Assembly: GCA_036271375.1 (NCBI GenBank)
Contig: DATBAT010000466.1
Coordinates: 1 to 12,965, forward strand
DNA length: 12,965 bases
DNA from: DATBAT01 sp036271375
GTDB lineage: Bacteria; Acidobacteriota; Terriglobia; Terriglobales; Acidobacteriaceae
Direction: 5' to 3'
The first letter of the stretch is position 1. Each line of letters begins with the position of its first letter. The notes beneath the pieces are model-generated. The model was not told where the DNA came from, searched no databases, and saw nothing but the letters and a program-made list of their open reading frames with translations. The position numbers were made by a program, and so were the translations under genes. Below are positions 7,239 through 12,965 of this stretch, piece by piece.

Positions 7239-7251
7239 GTGGGTGTATTGT

Positions 7252-7327
7252 GGGCCTGTGGCGCAGCTGGGAGCGCGCTTCCATGGCATGGAAGAGGTCG
7301 TCGGTTCGATCCCGACCAGGTCCACCA
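7252..7327 (+). tRNA. tRNA-Ala (anticodon GGC), CCA encoded
   Basis: A full cloverleaf can be folded. The acceptor stem GGGCCTG pairs with CAGGTCC (one G-U pair). The D stem is GCGC/GCGC. The anticodon stem CTTCC/GGAAG encloses the loop ATGGCAT, giving anticodon GGC, which reads GCC (alanine). The T arm is GTCGG-TTCGATC-CCGAC. Discriminator A and an encoded CCA end the gene. Total length is 76 bases with CCA. Confidence 0.95.
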
Positions 7328-7367
7328 AATCTCTCCTGGCAACTCTTGATTTATTCTCCCTGAATTA

Positions 7368-7497
7368 TTGATGTATAAATCAAAAATCGGCCAAAAACTT
7401 CATATCTTGACGTAAATATCAATTCGCAACCATACCAGAATTTTGATATATTCATCAAGAAACACTAAAAACCATACAATTTTGACTTATTCGTCAT
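7368..7497. promoter_or_regulatory. Array of four palindromic operators upstream of hipBA
   Basis: Four 16-base boxes are visible: TTGATGTATAAATCAA (7368-7383), TTGACGTAAATATCAA (7407-7422), TTGATATATTCATCAA (7443-7458) and TTGACTTATTCGTCAT (7482-7497). The shared form is TTGA-N8-TCAA, and the start-to-start distances are 39, 36 and 39 bases. AACCATAC also recurs before boxes 3 and 4 (7428-7435 and 7470-7477), suggesting the array arose by duplication of a unit of about 39 bases. TACAAT at 7475-7480 is a possible -10 box. Box 4 would cover the transcription start and end four bases before the hipB ATG. HipB of E. coli also binds several palindromic operators with an eight-base centre (TATCC-N8-GGATA), so autorepression by the HipBA complex is the natural reading. 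Confidence 0.78.
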
Positions 7498-7501
7498 AAT
7501 A

Positions 7502-7756
7502 ATGAAAACCCTCGCTGAACTCGGGCAAGCTGTCGCTACTCAAAGGAAGAGCCTTGGTCTTGCCCAAGGCTACGTGGCTGAGAAAGCCGGACTAGCGGCG
7601 GAATCGCTCTCCCGCTTTGAGCGTGGACGTACCACAGAACTCGGCTCACGCAAATTGCTGGCAGTCTTGGCCGTCCTGGGCATGGAGATGACGTTCACCA
7701 AGGCTGGACGCGGTGGCGGGCTCGACGAACTTCGCCGCGAGCGAGGTGGCTATTGA
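7502..7756 (+). CDS. hipB: HipB-like antitoxin, XRE-family repressor
   Basis: The 84-residue product is a small helix-turn-helix protein of the Cro/C1 (XRE) type, similar in length to HipB of E. coli (88). The domain spans about residues 5-60: QAVATQRKSLGLAQGYVAEK is the first half, and AGLAAESLSRFERGR the recognition helix with its usual RFERGR ending. The C-terminal tail (GRGGGLDELRRERGGY) would be the part that contacts the toxin. It probably binds the four palindromes just upstream and represses its own operon. No clear ribosome binding site precedes the ATG, and the leader may be very short. The 3' end overlaps hipA by four bases. Confidence 0.88.
   Translation: MKTLAELGQAVATQRKSLGLAQGYVAEKAGLAAESLSRFERGRTTELGSRKLLAVLAVLGMEMTFTKAGRGGGLDELRRERGGY
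7743..7749 (+). promoter_or_regulatory. Ribosome binding site GAGGTGG for hipA (supports the TTG start)
   Basis: GAGGTGG inside the last codons of hipB lies three bases before the TTG at 7753. It supports a start at the TTG that overlaps the hipB stop (TTGA), typical of coupled antitoxin-toxin pairs. The short spacing is slightly tight. Confidence 0.5.
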
Positions 7757-9105
7757 GGCTGCATGTTTACGTGCTCGGTGAACTGATTGCCATACTTGAA
7801 CAAGACGGCGATTTTCGCAGCGTGTTGACTTACGTCCACAATGCGCCGCTTGAGTCTCTGGTCTCACTCACGATGGTAGTGCGGACCGAATCCTACGCCT
7901 GGAACGACCAACTTCCTCCTGTATTCCAGATGAACCTGCCGGAGGGCTATCTGTTGCAGGTCTTGCAGGAAGAATTCGGCCCGCACGTCGGCGCCAGCCC
8001 AGTCGCTCTGCTTGCCGTGATCGGGCGAAATATGGTGGGCCGGATGCAAGTGGCGCCGCCGGAGGCGAAACTCGACCAGCCAGCTAAACCCATCGAAGTG
8101 GCTAGCCTGCTGCAAGGCGACAACTCGGAGGAAGCCTTCACCCAACTGGTGCGGGAACACGCGGTCAGCGGAGTTTCCGGTGTGCTGCCCAAATTCCTGG
8201 ATACCGAAAAAACCACGCGCAAATTCGGCGCGCACCAGAAAGCCACGCTGCTGACCCATCGCCACATCATCAAAGGTTCGTCGGCGCGGATCCCCTTCGC
8301 GACGCTCAACGAATACCTGTGCATGCAGGTAGTCGGGAAGATCGTGCGCAGCGCCAAGACGGAGCTCTCGCAGGACGGCAACGTGCTCGTCGTCCACCGC
8401 TTTGATGTTGGCCCGGATGGAAATCCTTTCTGGGCGATGGAAGATTTCTGCGCGCTGCTCGGCCTGCGTCCCTCGGCGAAATACGAAACAACCTGGGAGC
8501 GCATCGCGCGTGCCGTGCGTGAACTTACACCCGGTGACAGTCACAGCGACACTTTCGATAGTCTGACGGCAATGTTGCTTCTGACCTACGCGCTGCGCAA
8601 TGCCGACTGCCACTCCAAGAATCTGGCTTTGCTTTATTCGTCACAAGACGATGCGCATCTGGCGCCTGCGTACGATTTTCTGACGACATCTGTCTATGCC
8701 GGATATCAGAACAATCCGCCGGGCATCAGTTTCATGGGCAAGAAAACCTGGCTGCCGGGGAAGAATCTTTCGCGCTTCATAACCGCAACCTTCGGCATGC
8801 CGCCGCGCGAGCAAGTAGAGATGGTCGAACGCATCAGCGACGCGGTGGCGGACGTCGCGCCTAACGTTCTGGAAATGACCCGGCGCTTCCCGAAATTCAA
8901 AGATACCGGCAAGCGGATGCTGGCGGCTTGGAATGAAGGTGTAACTCAGCTACGCGATACACGAGTCTATGCGATGCCGGCGTGGCGCTCCCCAAAAGTA
9001 TTTCAAGGACTTTCCGATGCGCCGAAGCTGGAACGCCCGCGGACAAAAATCGGACGCTCTCCGCTGTTGGCGGATCGCTCCAAGAAGCGCAAAGTGGCAC
9101 GCTAG
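7753..9105 (+). CDS. hipA: HipA-family serine/threonine kinase toxin
   Basis: HipA toxins are kinases; in E. coli HipA phosphorylates glutamyl-tRNA synthetase, stops translation and promotes persistence. This 450-residue product has the family layout. The N-terminal domain starts RLHVYVLGELIAIL and includes PVFQMNLPEGYLL. SGVSGVLPK (residues 139-147) corresponds to the flexible phosphate-binding loop. HIIKGS carries the likely ATP lysine K174; next come HRFDV and MEDFCALLG. The catalytic loop RNADCHSKN (282-290) has D285 and N290, and AYDFL has the metal-binding D308. All key kinase positions are present, so it should be active. The C-terminal 25 residues are strongly basic. A TTG start, overlapping the hipB stop, gives the usual N-terminus. 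The substrate cannot be read from the sequence. Confidence 0.9.
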   Translation: MRLHVYVLGELIAILEQDGDFRSVLTYVHNAPLESLVSLTMVVRTESYAWNDQLPPVFQMNLPEGYLLQVLQEEFGPHVGASPVALLAVIGRNMVGRMQVAPPEAKLDQPAKPIEVASLLQGDNSEEAFTQLVREHAVSGVSGVLPKFLDTEKTTRKFGAHQKATLLTHRHIIKGSSARIPFATLNEYLCMQVVGKIVRSAKTELSQDGNVLVVHRFDVGPDGNPFWAMEDFCALLGLRPSAKYETTWERIARAVRELTPGDSHSDTFDSLTAMLLLTYALRNADCHSKNLALLYSSQDDAHLAPAYDFLTTSVYAGYQNNPPGISFMGKKTWLPGKNLSRFITATFGMPPREQVEMVERISDAVADVAPNVLEMTRRFPKFKDTGKRMLAAWNEGVTQLRDTRVYAMPAWRSPKVFQGLSDAPKLERPRTKIGRSPLLADRSKKRKVAR

Positions 9106-9220
9106 GCCACTATTCCGATGCCGAGCACCCGCCCGCCGGTTTTCGCGAAGACCTCCTGCTTACTACCGTCGGGATCCATGCGCAGGGATTGTGCTACTGG
9201 CTGACGGCTTCAGACCAATA

Positions 9221-10042
9221 TTAGCGGCTCGATTTTTGGTAGACACGGACGTAATCCACCAGCATGGTTTGCGGAAAGGCCGTGGTTGCGTCGGGGTTCC
9301 CCGGCCAGTCGCCGCCCACCGCGAGATTCAGCAGTAGGAAAAACGGATGATCGAATGCCCACTTTTTGCCAGCGGGAATATCGGCCAGCGTGCGCGTCAC
9401 GTAGAGGTTGTCATCGACATAAAAGCGTATGGTCTCCGGTTCCCATTCCAATGCAAAAACATGGAAGTCATCGGAGAAGCGCTTCCCGCCCGGCAGAGTA
9501 TAGTGCGACTCCAGGCCGCCTTCGCCTAAATACCCTGGGCCGTGAATCGTGCCGTAAATGATCGATGGTTCCTTCCCAAGATTTTCCATGATGTCCATTT
9601 CGCCGCACTGCTGCCATCCCACTTTCTCGATGTTGTCGCCCAGCATCCAGAACGCCGGCCACATGCCTTGTCCGGCGGGCAGTTTCATGCGCGCTTCGAA
9701 TCTTCCATAGCTCTGCGAAAATTTACCCAGCGTCTTGATGCGCGCCGAAGTGTAGTTCCAGGTCACATGGTCTGCGTCGACAGTTTTCTCCTGACGCGCG
9801 GTAATGACGAGCATTCCGTCTTTGAGAGCGATGTTTTCGGGACGGTCAGTGTAGTACTCGAGCTCCGCATTGCCCCATTTCTTTGCGCCAATGTCGTATA
9901 CCCATTTGCTGGAGTCGAGCACCGGCCCACTAAAATCATCACTCCAGGAAAGAGTCCAAGGTTTGGAGGCATTGGTTTGCGCGGAAAGTGCGGTTGGGAG
10001 GAGAAACGCCAGAACGGCTACCCAAGCAAGCGCTCGTTTCAT
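9221..10042 (-). CDS. Secreted family 16 glycoside hydrolase (laminarinase-like)
   Basis: The 273-residue product is a single GH16 beta-jelly-roll domain with a signal peptide (residues 1-22, cleavage near LSA|QT). The catalytic signature E-x-D-x-x-E is intact as GEMDIMENLG: E148 nucleophile, D150, E153 acid/base. The surrounding blocks, GRFEARMKLPAGQGMWPAFWMLG, HVFALEWEPETIRFYVDD and LLLNLAVGGDWPGNPD, are those of bacterial laminarinase-type enzymes (beta-1,3- or mixed-linkage glucanases); the exact substrate is an inference. I chose the ATG at 10042 over a longer upstream frame because it opens a clean signal peptide and has GAGAG eight bases upstream. It is convergent with hipA; no strong terminator is visible in the 115 bases between them. 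Confidence 0.92.
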   Translation of the reverse strand: MKRALAWVAVLAFLLPTALSAQTNASKPWTLSWSDDFSGPVLDSSKWVYDIGAKKWGNAELEYYTDRPENIALKDGMLVITARQEKTVDADHVTWNYTSARIKTLGKFSQSYGRFEARMKLPAGQGMWPAFWMLGDNIEKVGWQQCGEMDIMENLGKEPSIIYGTIHGPGYLGEGGLESHYTLPGGKRFSDDFHVFALEWEPETIRFYVDDNLYVTRTLADIPAGKKWAFDHPFFLLLNLAVGGDWPGNPDATTAFPQTMLVDYVRVYQKSSR

Positions 10043-10081
10043 GGCAACACTCTCGCCAAGTGGGCATCCTGCTGTCAAATC

Positions 10082-10099
10082 AAAAACCAGCTTCTGGCT
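10082..10099 (-). terminator. Weak terminator-like hairpin between the 47-residue gene and the GH16 gene
   Basis: On the - strand, AGCCAG-AAG-CTGGTT forms a short stem (one G-U pair) with its right arm merging into a run of five T (10082-10086). It lies about 55 bases after the 47-residue gene. A larger alternative stem uses AACCAG (10111-10116 on this strand) with the same CTGGTT. Short stem, so only suggestive. Confidence 0.3.
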
Positions 10100-10152
10100 T
10101 CTGGATAACCCTGGTTCGATCGAGTTTTTAGCGAGAAGCCGGAAGCGTTTTA

Positions 10153-10296
10153 TCAAGCCTTCCGTCGGGCCAACAAATCAAAGATGAAAACAACTAGCGC
10201 CACCACGATCAGCAGGTGAATCAGCCCGCCGGCCACGTGCAGGGAAAATCCCAAAAGCCAGAAAATCAGCAGGACTGCCACAATTGCTCTCAACAT
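10153..10296 (-). CDS. Lmo0937/DUF5670-type small membrane protein, 47 residues
   Basis: The - strand encodes a 47-residue peptide: MLRAIVAVLLIFWLLGFSLH, then VAGGLIHLLIVVALVVFIFD, then LLARRKA. Two hydrophobic segments (about 3-20 and 22-42) around HVAGGLIH, with a basic C-terminus, match the pattern I know from the Lmo0937 family (DUF5670): MLxxIxxILLIxWLLGxxxHxxGGxIHxLLVIAxIVxxxxL. The function is unknown; members are often stress-linked, which is prior knowledge and not seen here. The ribosome binding site AAGGA lies seven bases before the ATG, and a small perfect hairpin (CTCGT-CTA-ACGAG, 10311-10323) lies just upstream of it. The gene sits between the cysteine-rich membrane protein and the GH16 gene, all on the same strand. 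Confidence 0.82.
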   Translation of the reverse strand: MLRAIVAVLLIFWLLGFSLHVAGGLIHLLIVVALVVFIFDLLARRKA

Positions 10297-10342
10297 TTCG
10301 TATTCCTTCTCTCGTTAGACGAGGGCCCGCGAATTCGAACGG

Positions 10343-10738
10343 CTACTCAGCCGCTTTGTTCTCGACTTCTACTTCCTTGGCCTCGATTTCAATCCGTTCG
10401 TGTTTGATATCCAGACGGATCCGGTTGTAGAGGCTCATCTGCAGATTTGCCACCCACACTAGAGCAAACAGCGACACCAGATATCCACGCCAATCCGTGT
10501 AAAGCAACTGGAAACGCGTAATGATCAGAAACAGCGCGGCTACGTAGTGGCTGAAACAATATTCGCAAGTGAACAGATAGAAAAACTTGCGCCGGAAAAT
10601 ACTCCGCGACTCGTGGCACTGGTTCTGGCAAAACTCACGGCTTTCCCGGAAGACTTCTTCATGGGTCACCGTCCAGGCCACACAAGCCACGGGGATCGAC
10701 AGTAGAAACAACCAGGCGAACTGCGATCCAAGTCCCAT
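10343..10738 (-). CDS. Uncharacterised membrane protein with paired cysteines
   Basis: I do not recognise this 131-residue protein as a named family. It shows three hydrophobic stretches (about residues 6-22, 63-80 and 84-103). Between the first two lies a polar, arginine-rich stretch with two cysteine pairs: FCQNQCH (C37, C41) and FTCEYCFSHYVA (C58, C61). The C-x3-C and C-x2-C pairs, with nearby histidines, could bind a metal or form disulphides. The second pair followed by a membrane helix recalls the C-x-x-C...A pattern of DUF1360-type membrane proteins, but that is only a resemblance. The C-terminus (105-131) is a highly charged helix (IKHERIEIEAKEVEVENKAA), probably cytoplasmic. The ATG at 10738 is chosen; a TTG four codons upstream (10750) is possible. 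No strong ribosome binding site is seen for either. Confidence 0.72.
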   Translation of the reverse strand: MGLGSQFAWLFLLSIPVACVAWTVTHEEVFRESREFCQNQCHESRSIFRRKFFYLFTCEYCFSHYVAALFLIITRFQLLYTDWRGYLVSLFALVWVANLQMSLYNRIRLDIKHERIEIEAKEVEVENKAAE

Positions 10739-10918
10739 AAGCGGGAGCAACTTCGATGCCTACCCGACGGCGGGGTTGGCTCGGCCCGTTTGCTGCGAGA
10801 CATTTAATGTTCCGCCGTCCAACCGATTACGCGGATTTCCCCGACAAATCCAAGAGGGCGCCGTATCTGCGAGGATCGGTGAAATCCGTGGCAGCTTTGG
10901 GCGTTGTAGAGTAGCTCT

Positions 10919-11272
10919 ATGCCGAAGTTTGAGAAGCACATCTTTATTTGCGGAAACCGGCGCCCGCCGGAGAATCCGCGAGGCTCTTGCGATCCGGAAG
11001 GCCACGCGGAACTGCAACTGGCATTCAAGCAAAAACTGGCGATCTTAGGATTAAAGGGGAAAGTCCGTGCCAACCAGTCGGGATGCCTCGATCAGTGCGA
11101 ACATGGGCCGACGGTGGTGGTCTATCCCGAGGCGGTCTGGTATGGCCACGTTACCCAAGCTGATGTGGATGAAATCATCGAAAGCCACATCGTTGGAGGA
11201 AAACCGGTGGAGAGGTTGATCATTCCGGACTCGTGCCTAAACGCGAACTGCGAACACAGGCCACCCAAATAA
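10919..11272 (+). CDS. Thioredoxin-like [2Fe-2S] ferredoxin
   Basis: The 117-residue product has the layout of the thioredoxin-fold [2Fe-2S] ferredoxins (the Aquifex Fd1/NuoE-like type). The opening strand KHIFICGN holds C11; a loop follows with C24 (NPRGSCDPEG). Then come VRANQSGCLDQCEHGPTVVV (C56, C60) and VYPEAVWYGHV. The spacing C-x12-C and C-x3-C is right for one [2Fe-2S] cluster. A further pair near the C-terminus, C106 and C111 (SCLNANCEH), lies outside the core. Its redox partner is not evident from the neighbours. The start ATG has no strong ribosome binding site. The gene points away from the membrane-protein gene across 180 bases in which I see no clear promoter. Confidence 0.88.
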   Translation: MPKFEKHIFICGNRRPPENPRGSCDPEGHAELQLAFKQKLAILGLKGKVRANQSGCLDQCEHGPTVVVYPEAVWYGHVTQADVDEIIESHIVGGKPVERLIIPDSCLNANCEHRPPK

Positions 11273-11336
11273 AACGGCTTTGGCTTAAGGAAGGTTTATC
11301 GAAAAGCCGAGAGCTAGCAGCGAGAGGGCTTCAAGA

Positions 11337-11413
11337 TGGTAGGCACGGCAGGGATCGAACCTGCAACCCCCGGATTAGAAATCCGGTGCTCTATCCTATT
11401 GAGCTACGCGCCC
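11337..11413 (-). tRNA. tRNA-Arg (anticodon TCT), CCA encoded
   Basis: On the - strand a full cloverleaf can be folded. The acceptor stem GGGCGCG pairs with CGTGCCT (two G-U pairs). The D stem is GCTC/GAGC. The anticodon stem CCGGA/TCCGG encloses the loop TTTCTAA, giving anticodon TCT, which reads AGA (arginine). The variable loop is GGGTT and the T arm is GCAGG-TTCGATC-CCTGC. Discriminator A and an encoded CCA complete 77 bases. Open frames crossing this region are spurious. Confidence 0.96.
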
Positions 11414-11498
11414 CCAGCGAAAAATCTATCACAATGGGCTGACTGCAGAAGCCGTTCGAGGGCTTGTTCTGTGGAGGTGTAAAGTTAAGACATCAGCC

Positions 11499-12056
11499 AT
11501 GTCCCGACTTCTGACGCTCTTGATTTTGATCTCTAGCATTGCCGTCTGGTCACAGGCCCCTCCCAAGCCCGATGCCTCGCCGAATGCGCGCTTCGGCTTC
11601 TCGTACAAAGCGCCCTTTGGCTGGGTGGATCGCACTGCGCAAATGCAAGGGGATTCGGGCGACTCTTCAAAATCTCAAGTACTGCTTGCCACATTTGAGC
11701 GTCCGCCACAGGTCACATCAGACAGCGTTAATTCAGCGGTGATCATTGCCGCGGAAAGTGTGTCGTCGTATCCTGGTTTGAAAGCCGCCGCTGACTATTT
11801 TGGACCTCTTACCGAGCTGACGACCTCTAAAGGCTTCACCGTCGTCAACCGGCCCTATCTGTTCAACGTGGGCACACGCCAGCTGCCCCGTGCCGACTAC
11901 AAGAAGCCGCGTGGCCAGCTGACCATGTACCAAAGCTCGTTGGCGATGTTGAGCAAGGGCTATGTGGTCTCGTTCACCTTCATCGGAGGCAGCGAGGAAG
12001 AGGTCGACCGGCTTATCGAAACGCTCAAATTCGCGCCCGCAAGGGCGTCTCGCTAA
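11499..12056 (+). CDS. Secreted protein of unknown function
   Basis: The 185-residue product has a clear signal peptide (about residues 1-19, LLTLLILISSIAVWSQA). The mature part starts with an alpha/beta pattern, RFGFSYKAPFGWVDRT, and ends with GYVVSFTFIGGSEEEVDRLIETLKF. That ending, in which a strand is followed by an aspartate/glutamate-rich helix and a final strand, resembles PsbP/DUF1795-like small domains; this is a resemblance, not a family assignment. I recall similar unassigned proteins from acidobacteria. A GGAGGTG at 11473-11479 is too far (19 bases) to serve the ATG. It lies upstream of gyrB but 203 bases away, so it is probably a separate transcript. Confidence 0.8.
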   Translation: MSRLLTLLILISSIAVWSQAPPKPDASPNARFGFSYKAPFGWVDRTAQMQGDSGDSSKSQVLLATFERPPQVTSDSVNSAVIIAAESVSSYPGLKAAADYFGPLTELTTSKGFTVVNRPYLFNVGTRQLPRADYKKPRGQLTMYQSSLAMLSKGYVVSFTFIGGSEEEVDRLIETLKFAPARASR

Positions 12057-12137
12057 GATGAGGATTTTCTGAGTTCCAAGTTGTTCAGAACACTGGGGTT
12101 ACCGGACTGATTCGGGGTCGGAAACTTGCGTTAAATG

Positions 12138-12146
12138 TGCTACAAT
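12138..12146 (+). promoter_or_regulatory. Extended -10 promoter candidate for gyrB
   Basis: TGC-TACAAT (12138-12146) matches the extended -10 pattern TGn-TAnnnT. No good -35 box is present at 16-18 bases upstream; TTGCGT at 12126 is too close. Transcription would start near 12153, giving a leader of about 107 bases before gyrB. Confidence 0.45.
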
Positions 12147-12193
12147 TTAACCATCTTCTAATACAGATAAGTTAAGCAATTTCAGTCATTTGG

Positions 12194-12208
12194 GCCAGTT
12201 TTACTGGC
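12194..12208 (+). other. Perfect hairpin in the gyrB leader
   Basis: GCCAGT-TTT-ACTGGC is a perfect six-pair stem with a three-base loop. A second small stem, GAGC/GCTC, lies about ten bases further on (GAGCCGGGCAGCGCTC). No T-run follows, so these are not clear terminators. They may affect stability or translation of the leader. Confidence 0.4.
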
Positions 12209-12259
12209 AAGATTGTTGAGCCGGGCAGCGCTCTCAAGCCGGCACTTCTACGGAGCAGA

Positions 12260-12965
12260 ATGGCCACCAAAGAAATCGCCCCCATTACCGAAAAACCGCG
12301 CAACGCGAAGGTTGCTCCCATTAGCGGCAACGGAGATTACAACGCTGATTCCATCAAAGTTCTGGGTGGAATGGAGGCGGTTCGCTTACGCCCTGCGATG
12401 TACATCGGCTCCACCGGCGAGATGGGTTTGCATCACCTGGTCTATGAAGTCGTGGATAACTCAGTCGATGAAGCGCTGGGTGGTCACGCCGACAAAATTG
12501 ATGTAACGGTACACATCGACAACTCGATCACTGTTGTAGACAACGGCCGCGGCATTCCCGTCGACACCATGGACATTGACGGCGAGAAAGTCCCTGCCGC
12601 GCAAGTCGTGCTCACTAAATTGCACGCGGGCGGAAAGTTCGACGCGTCCTCCTACAAGGTTTCCGGTGGACTGCACGGCGTCGGCGTCTCCTGCGTGAAT
12701 GCGTTAAGCGAGGAATTGGATCTCGAAATCTGGCGTGAGGGTTTTACCTGGGAGCAGACCTATTCGAAGGGTGAACCTACCAGCAAACTGAAAAAGACAG
12801 GAGCGGTAAAGTCGAAGACCGGAACCAAGGTTCATTTCCTTCCAGACAGGTCCATCTTCACCGCCACGGAATACAGCTTCGACACCTTATCTCAGCGCTT
12901 GCGCGAGTTGGCTTTCCTGAACAAGGGCCTGATGATCACGCTCACCGACGAGCGCACCACCGACC
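12260..12965 (+). CDS. gyrB: DNA gyrase subunit B, N-terminal part
   Basis: GyrB is the ATPase subunit of DNA gyrase, which introduces negative supercoils. The 235 codons present cover most of the GHKL ATP-binding domain; the gene runs off the window. Landmarks are SIKVLGGMEAVRLRPAMYIG (31-50) and YEVVDNSVDEAL with the catalytic glutamate E63 and Mg-binding N67. VVDNGRGIP follows with D94, then LHAGGKFD and the ATP-lid glycines GGLHGVGVS (136-144). RPAMYIG replaces the commoner RPGMYIG. About 20 extra residues precede the usual start; the ATG at 12260 is supported by GGAG at 12252-12255. The insert DIDGEKVPAAQ after the GRGIP motif resembles acidobacterial GyrB as I remember it. Confidence 0.97.
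   Translation, partial: MATKEIAPITEKPRNAKVAPISGNGDYNADSIKVLGGMEAVRLRPAMYIGSTGEMGLHHLVYEVVDNSVDEALGGHADKIDVTVHIDNSITVVDNGRGIPVDTMDIDGEKVPAAQVVLTKLHAGGKFDASSYKVSGGLHGVGVSCVNALSEELDLEIWREGFTWEQTYSKGEPTSKLKKTGAVKSKTGTKVHFLPDRSIFTATEYSFDTLSQRLRELAFLNKGLMITLTDERTTD

Noticed and set aside
8982..9224. Open frame overlapping the end of hipA and the gap after it as an extra gene
   Set aside because: Most of it lies inside hipA in another frame, and the remaining residues show no recognisable pattern or ribosome binding site.
10073..10078. Perfect TTGACA (on the - strand) upstream of the GH16 gene as a -35 box
   Set aside because: No -10-like hexamer follows at 16-18 bases; the sequence there is CGAGAG, and the start codon is too near.
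10111..10120. GGTTCGATC, matching the T-loop of tRNA-Ala, as a possible attachment-site repeat bordering an island
   Set aside because: Only nine bases match, the T-loop consensus is common to many tRNAs, and the flanking bases differ. Chance is a sufficient explanation.
10043..10156. N-terminal extension of the GH16 protein to 311 residues
   Set aside because: The extra 38 residues are not signal-like and would bury the clean signal peptide that begins at 10042.
11275..11309. CGGCTTT...AAAGCCG as a terminator after the ferredoxin gene or the tRNA-Arg gene
   Set aside because: The loop would be 21 bases and no T-run follows on either strand; too weak to call.
11480..11504. TAAAGTTA before the secreted-protein gene as a sigma-28 -35 box
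   Set aside because: No CCGATAA-like -10 box stands at 14-16 bases; the position runs into the start codon.
12213..12506. 97-residue open frame over the gyrB start
   Set aside because: It is in a different frame from the unmistakable GyrB sequence starting at 12260.

Overview
The window is most likely chromosomal DNA of an acidobacterium (Acidobacteriota, Terriglobia/Koribacter-like). This rests on recognition: the GyrB N-terminus, with RPAMYIG and an insert ending EKVPAAQVVLTKLHAGGKFD, and the [2Fe-2S] ferredoxin look like that phylum, as does the general mix of genes. The DNA is moderately GC-rich, with a few sharply AT-rich intergenic islands that hold the most interesting signals.

Bases 1-7168 are a flagellar gene cluster on the + strand: the end of flgF, then flgG, flgA, flgH, flgI, a single-domain flgJ, flgM, flgN, flgK and flgL. 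The first part (flgF to flgJ) encodes the distal rod, the P- and L-rings, the P-ring chaperone and the rod-cap/rod-binding protein, and is tightly packed with 1-4 base overlaps. The second part (flgM to flgL) encodes the anti-sigma-28 factor, the hook-junction chaperone and the two hook-filament junction proteins. A sequence closely resembling a sigma-28 (FliA) promoter sits across the stop codon of flgJ, exactly where the late genes begin. A long, AT-rich imperfect palindrome separates flgM from flgN. flgH seems to start at a CTG codon that overlaps the flgA stop; its signal peptide has no lipobox cysteine.

Bases 7169-9105 hold a tRNA-Ala(GGC) gene followed by a hipBA-type toxin-antitoxin operon. 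Its 170-base AT-rich promoter region carries four copies of a 16-base palindrome (TTGA-N8-TCAA type) at 36-39 base intervals, presumably HipB operators.

Bases 9106-10738 are on the - strand, in transcription order: a small membrane protein with paired cysteines, a 47-residue Lmo0937/DUF5670-type membrane peptide, and a secreted family 16 glycoside hydrolase (laminarinase-like).

Bases 10919-12965 hold a thioredoxin-like [2Fe-2S] ferredoxin (+), tRNA-Arg(TCT) (-), a secreted protein of unknown function (+), and the start of gyrB (+), which runs off the end of the window.

I saw no CRISPR array, insertion sequence, phage gene or clearly new multi-gene system. The strongest leads are regulatory: the sigma-28-like promoter, the flgM-flgN palindrome and the hipBA operator array.
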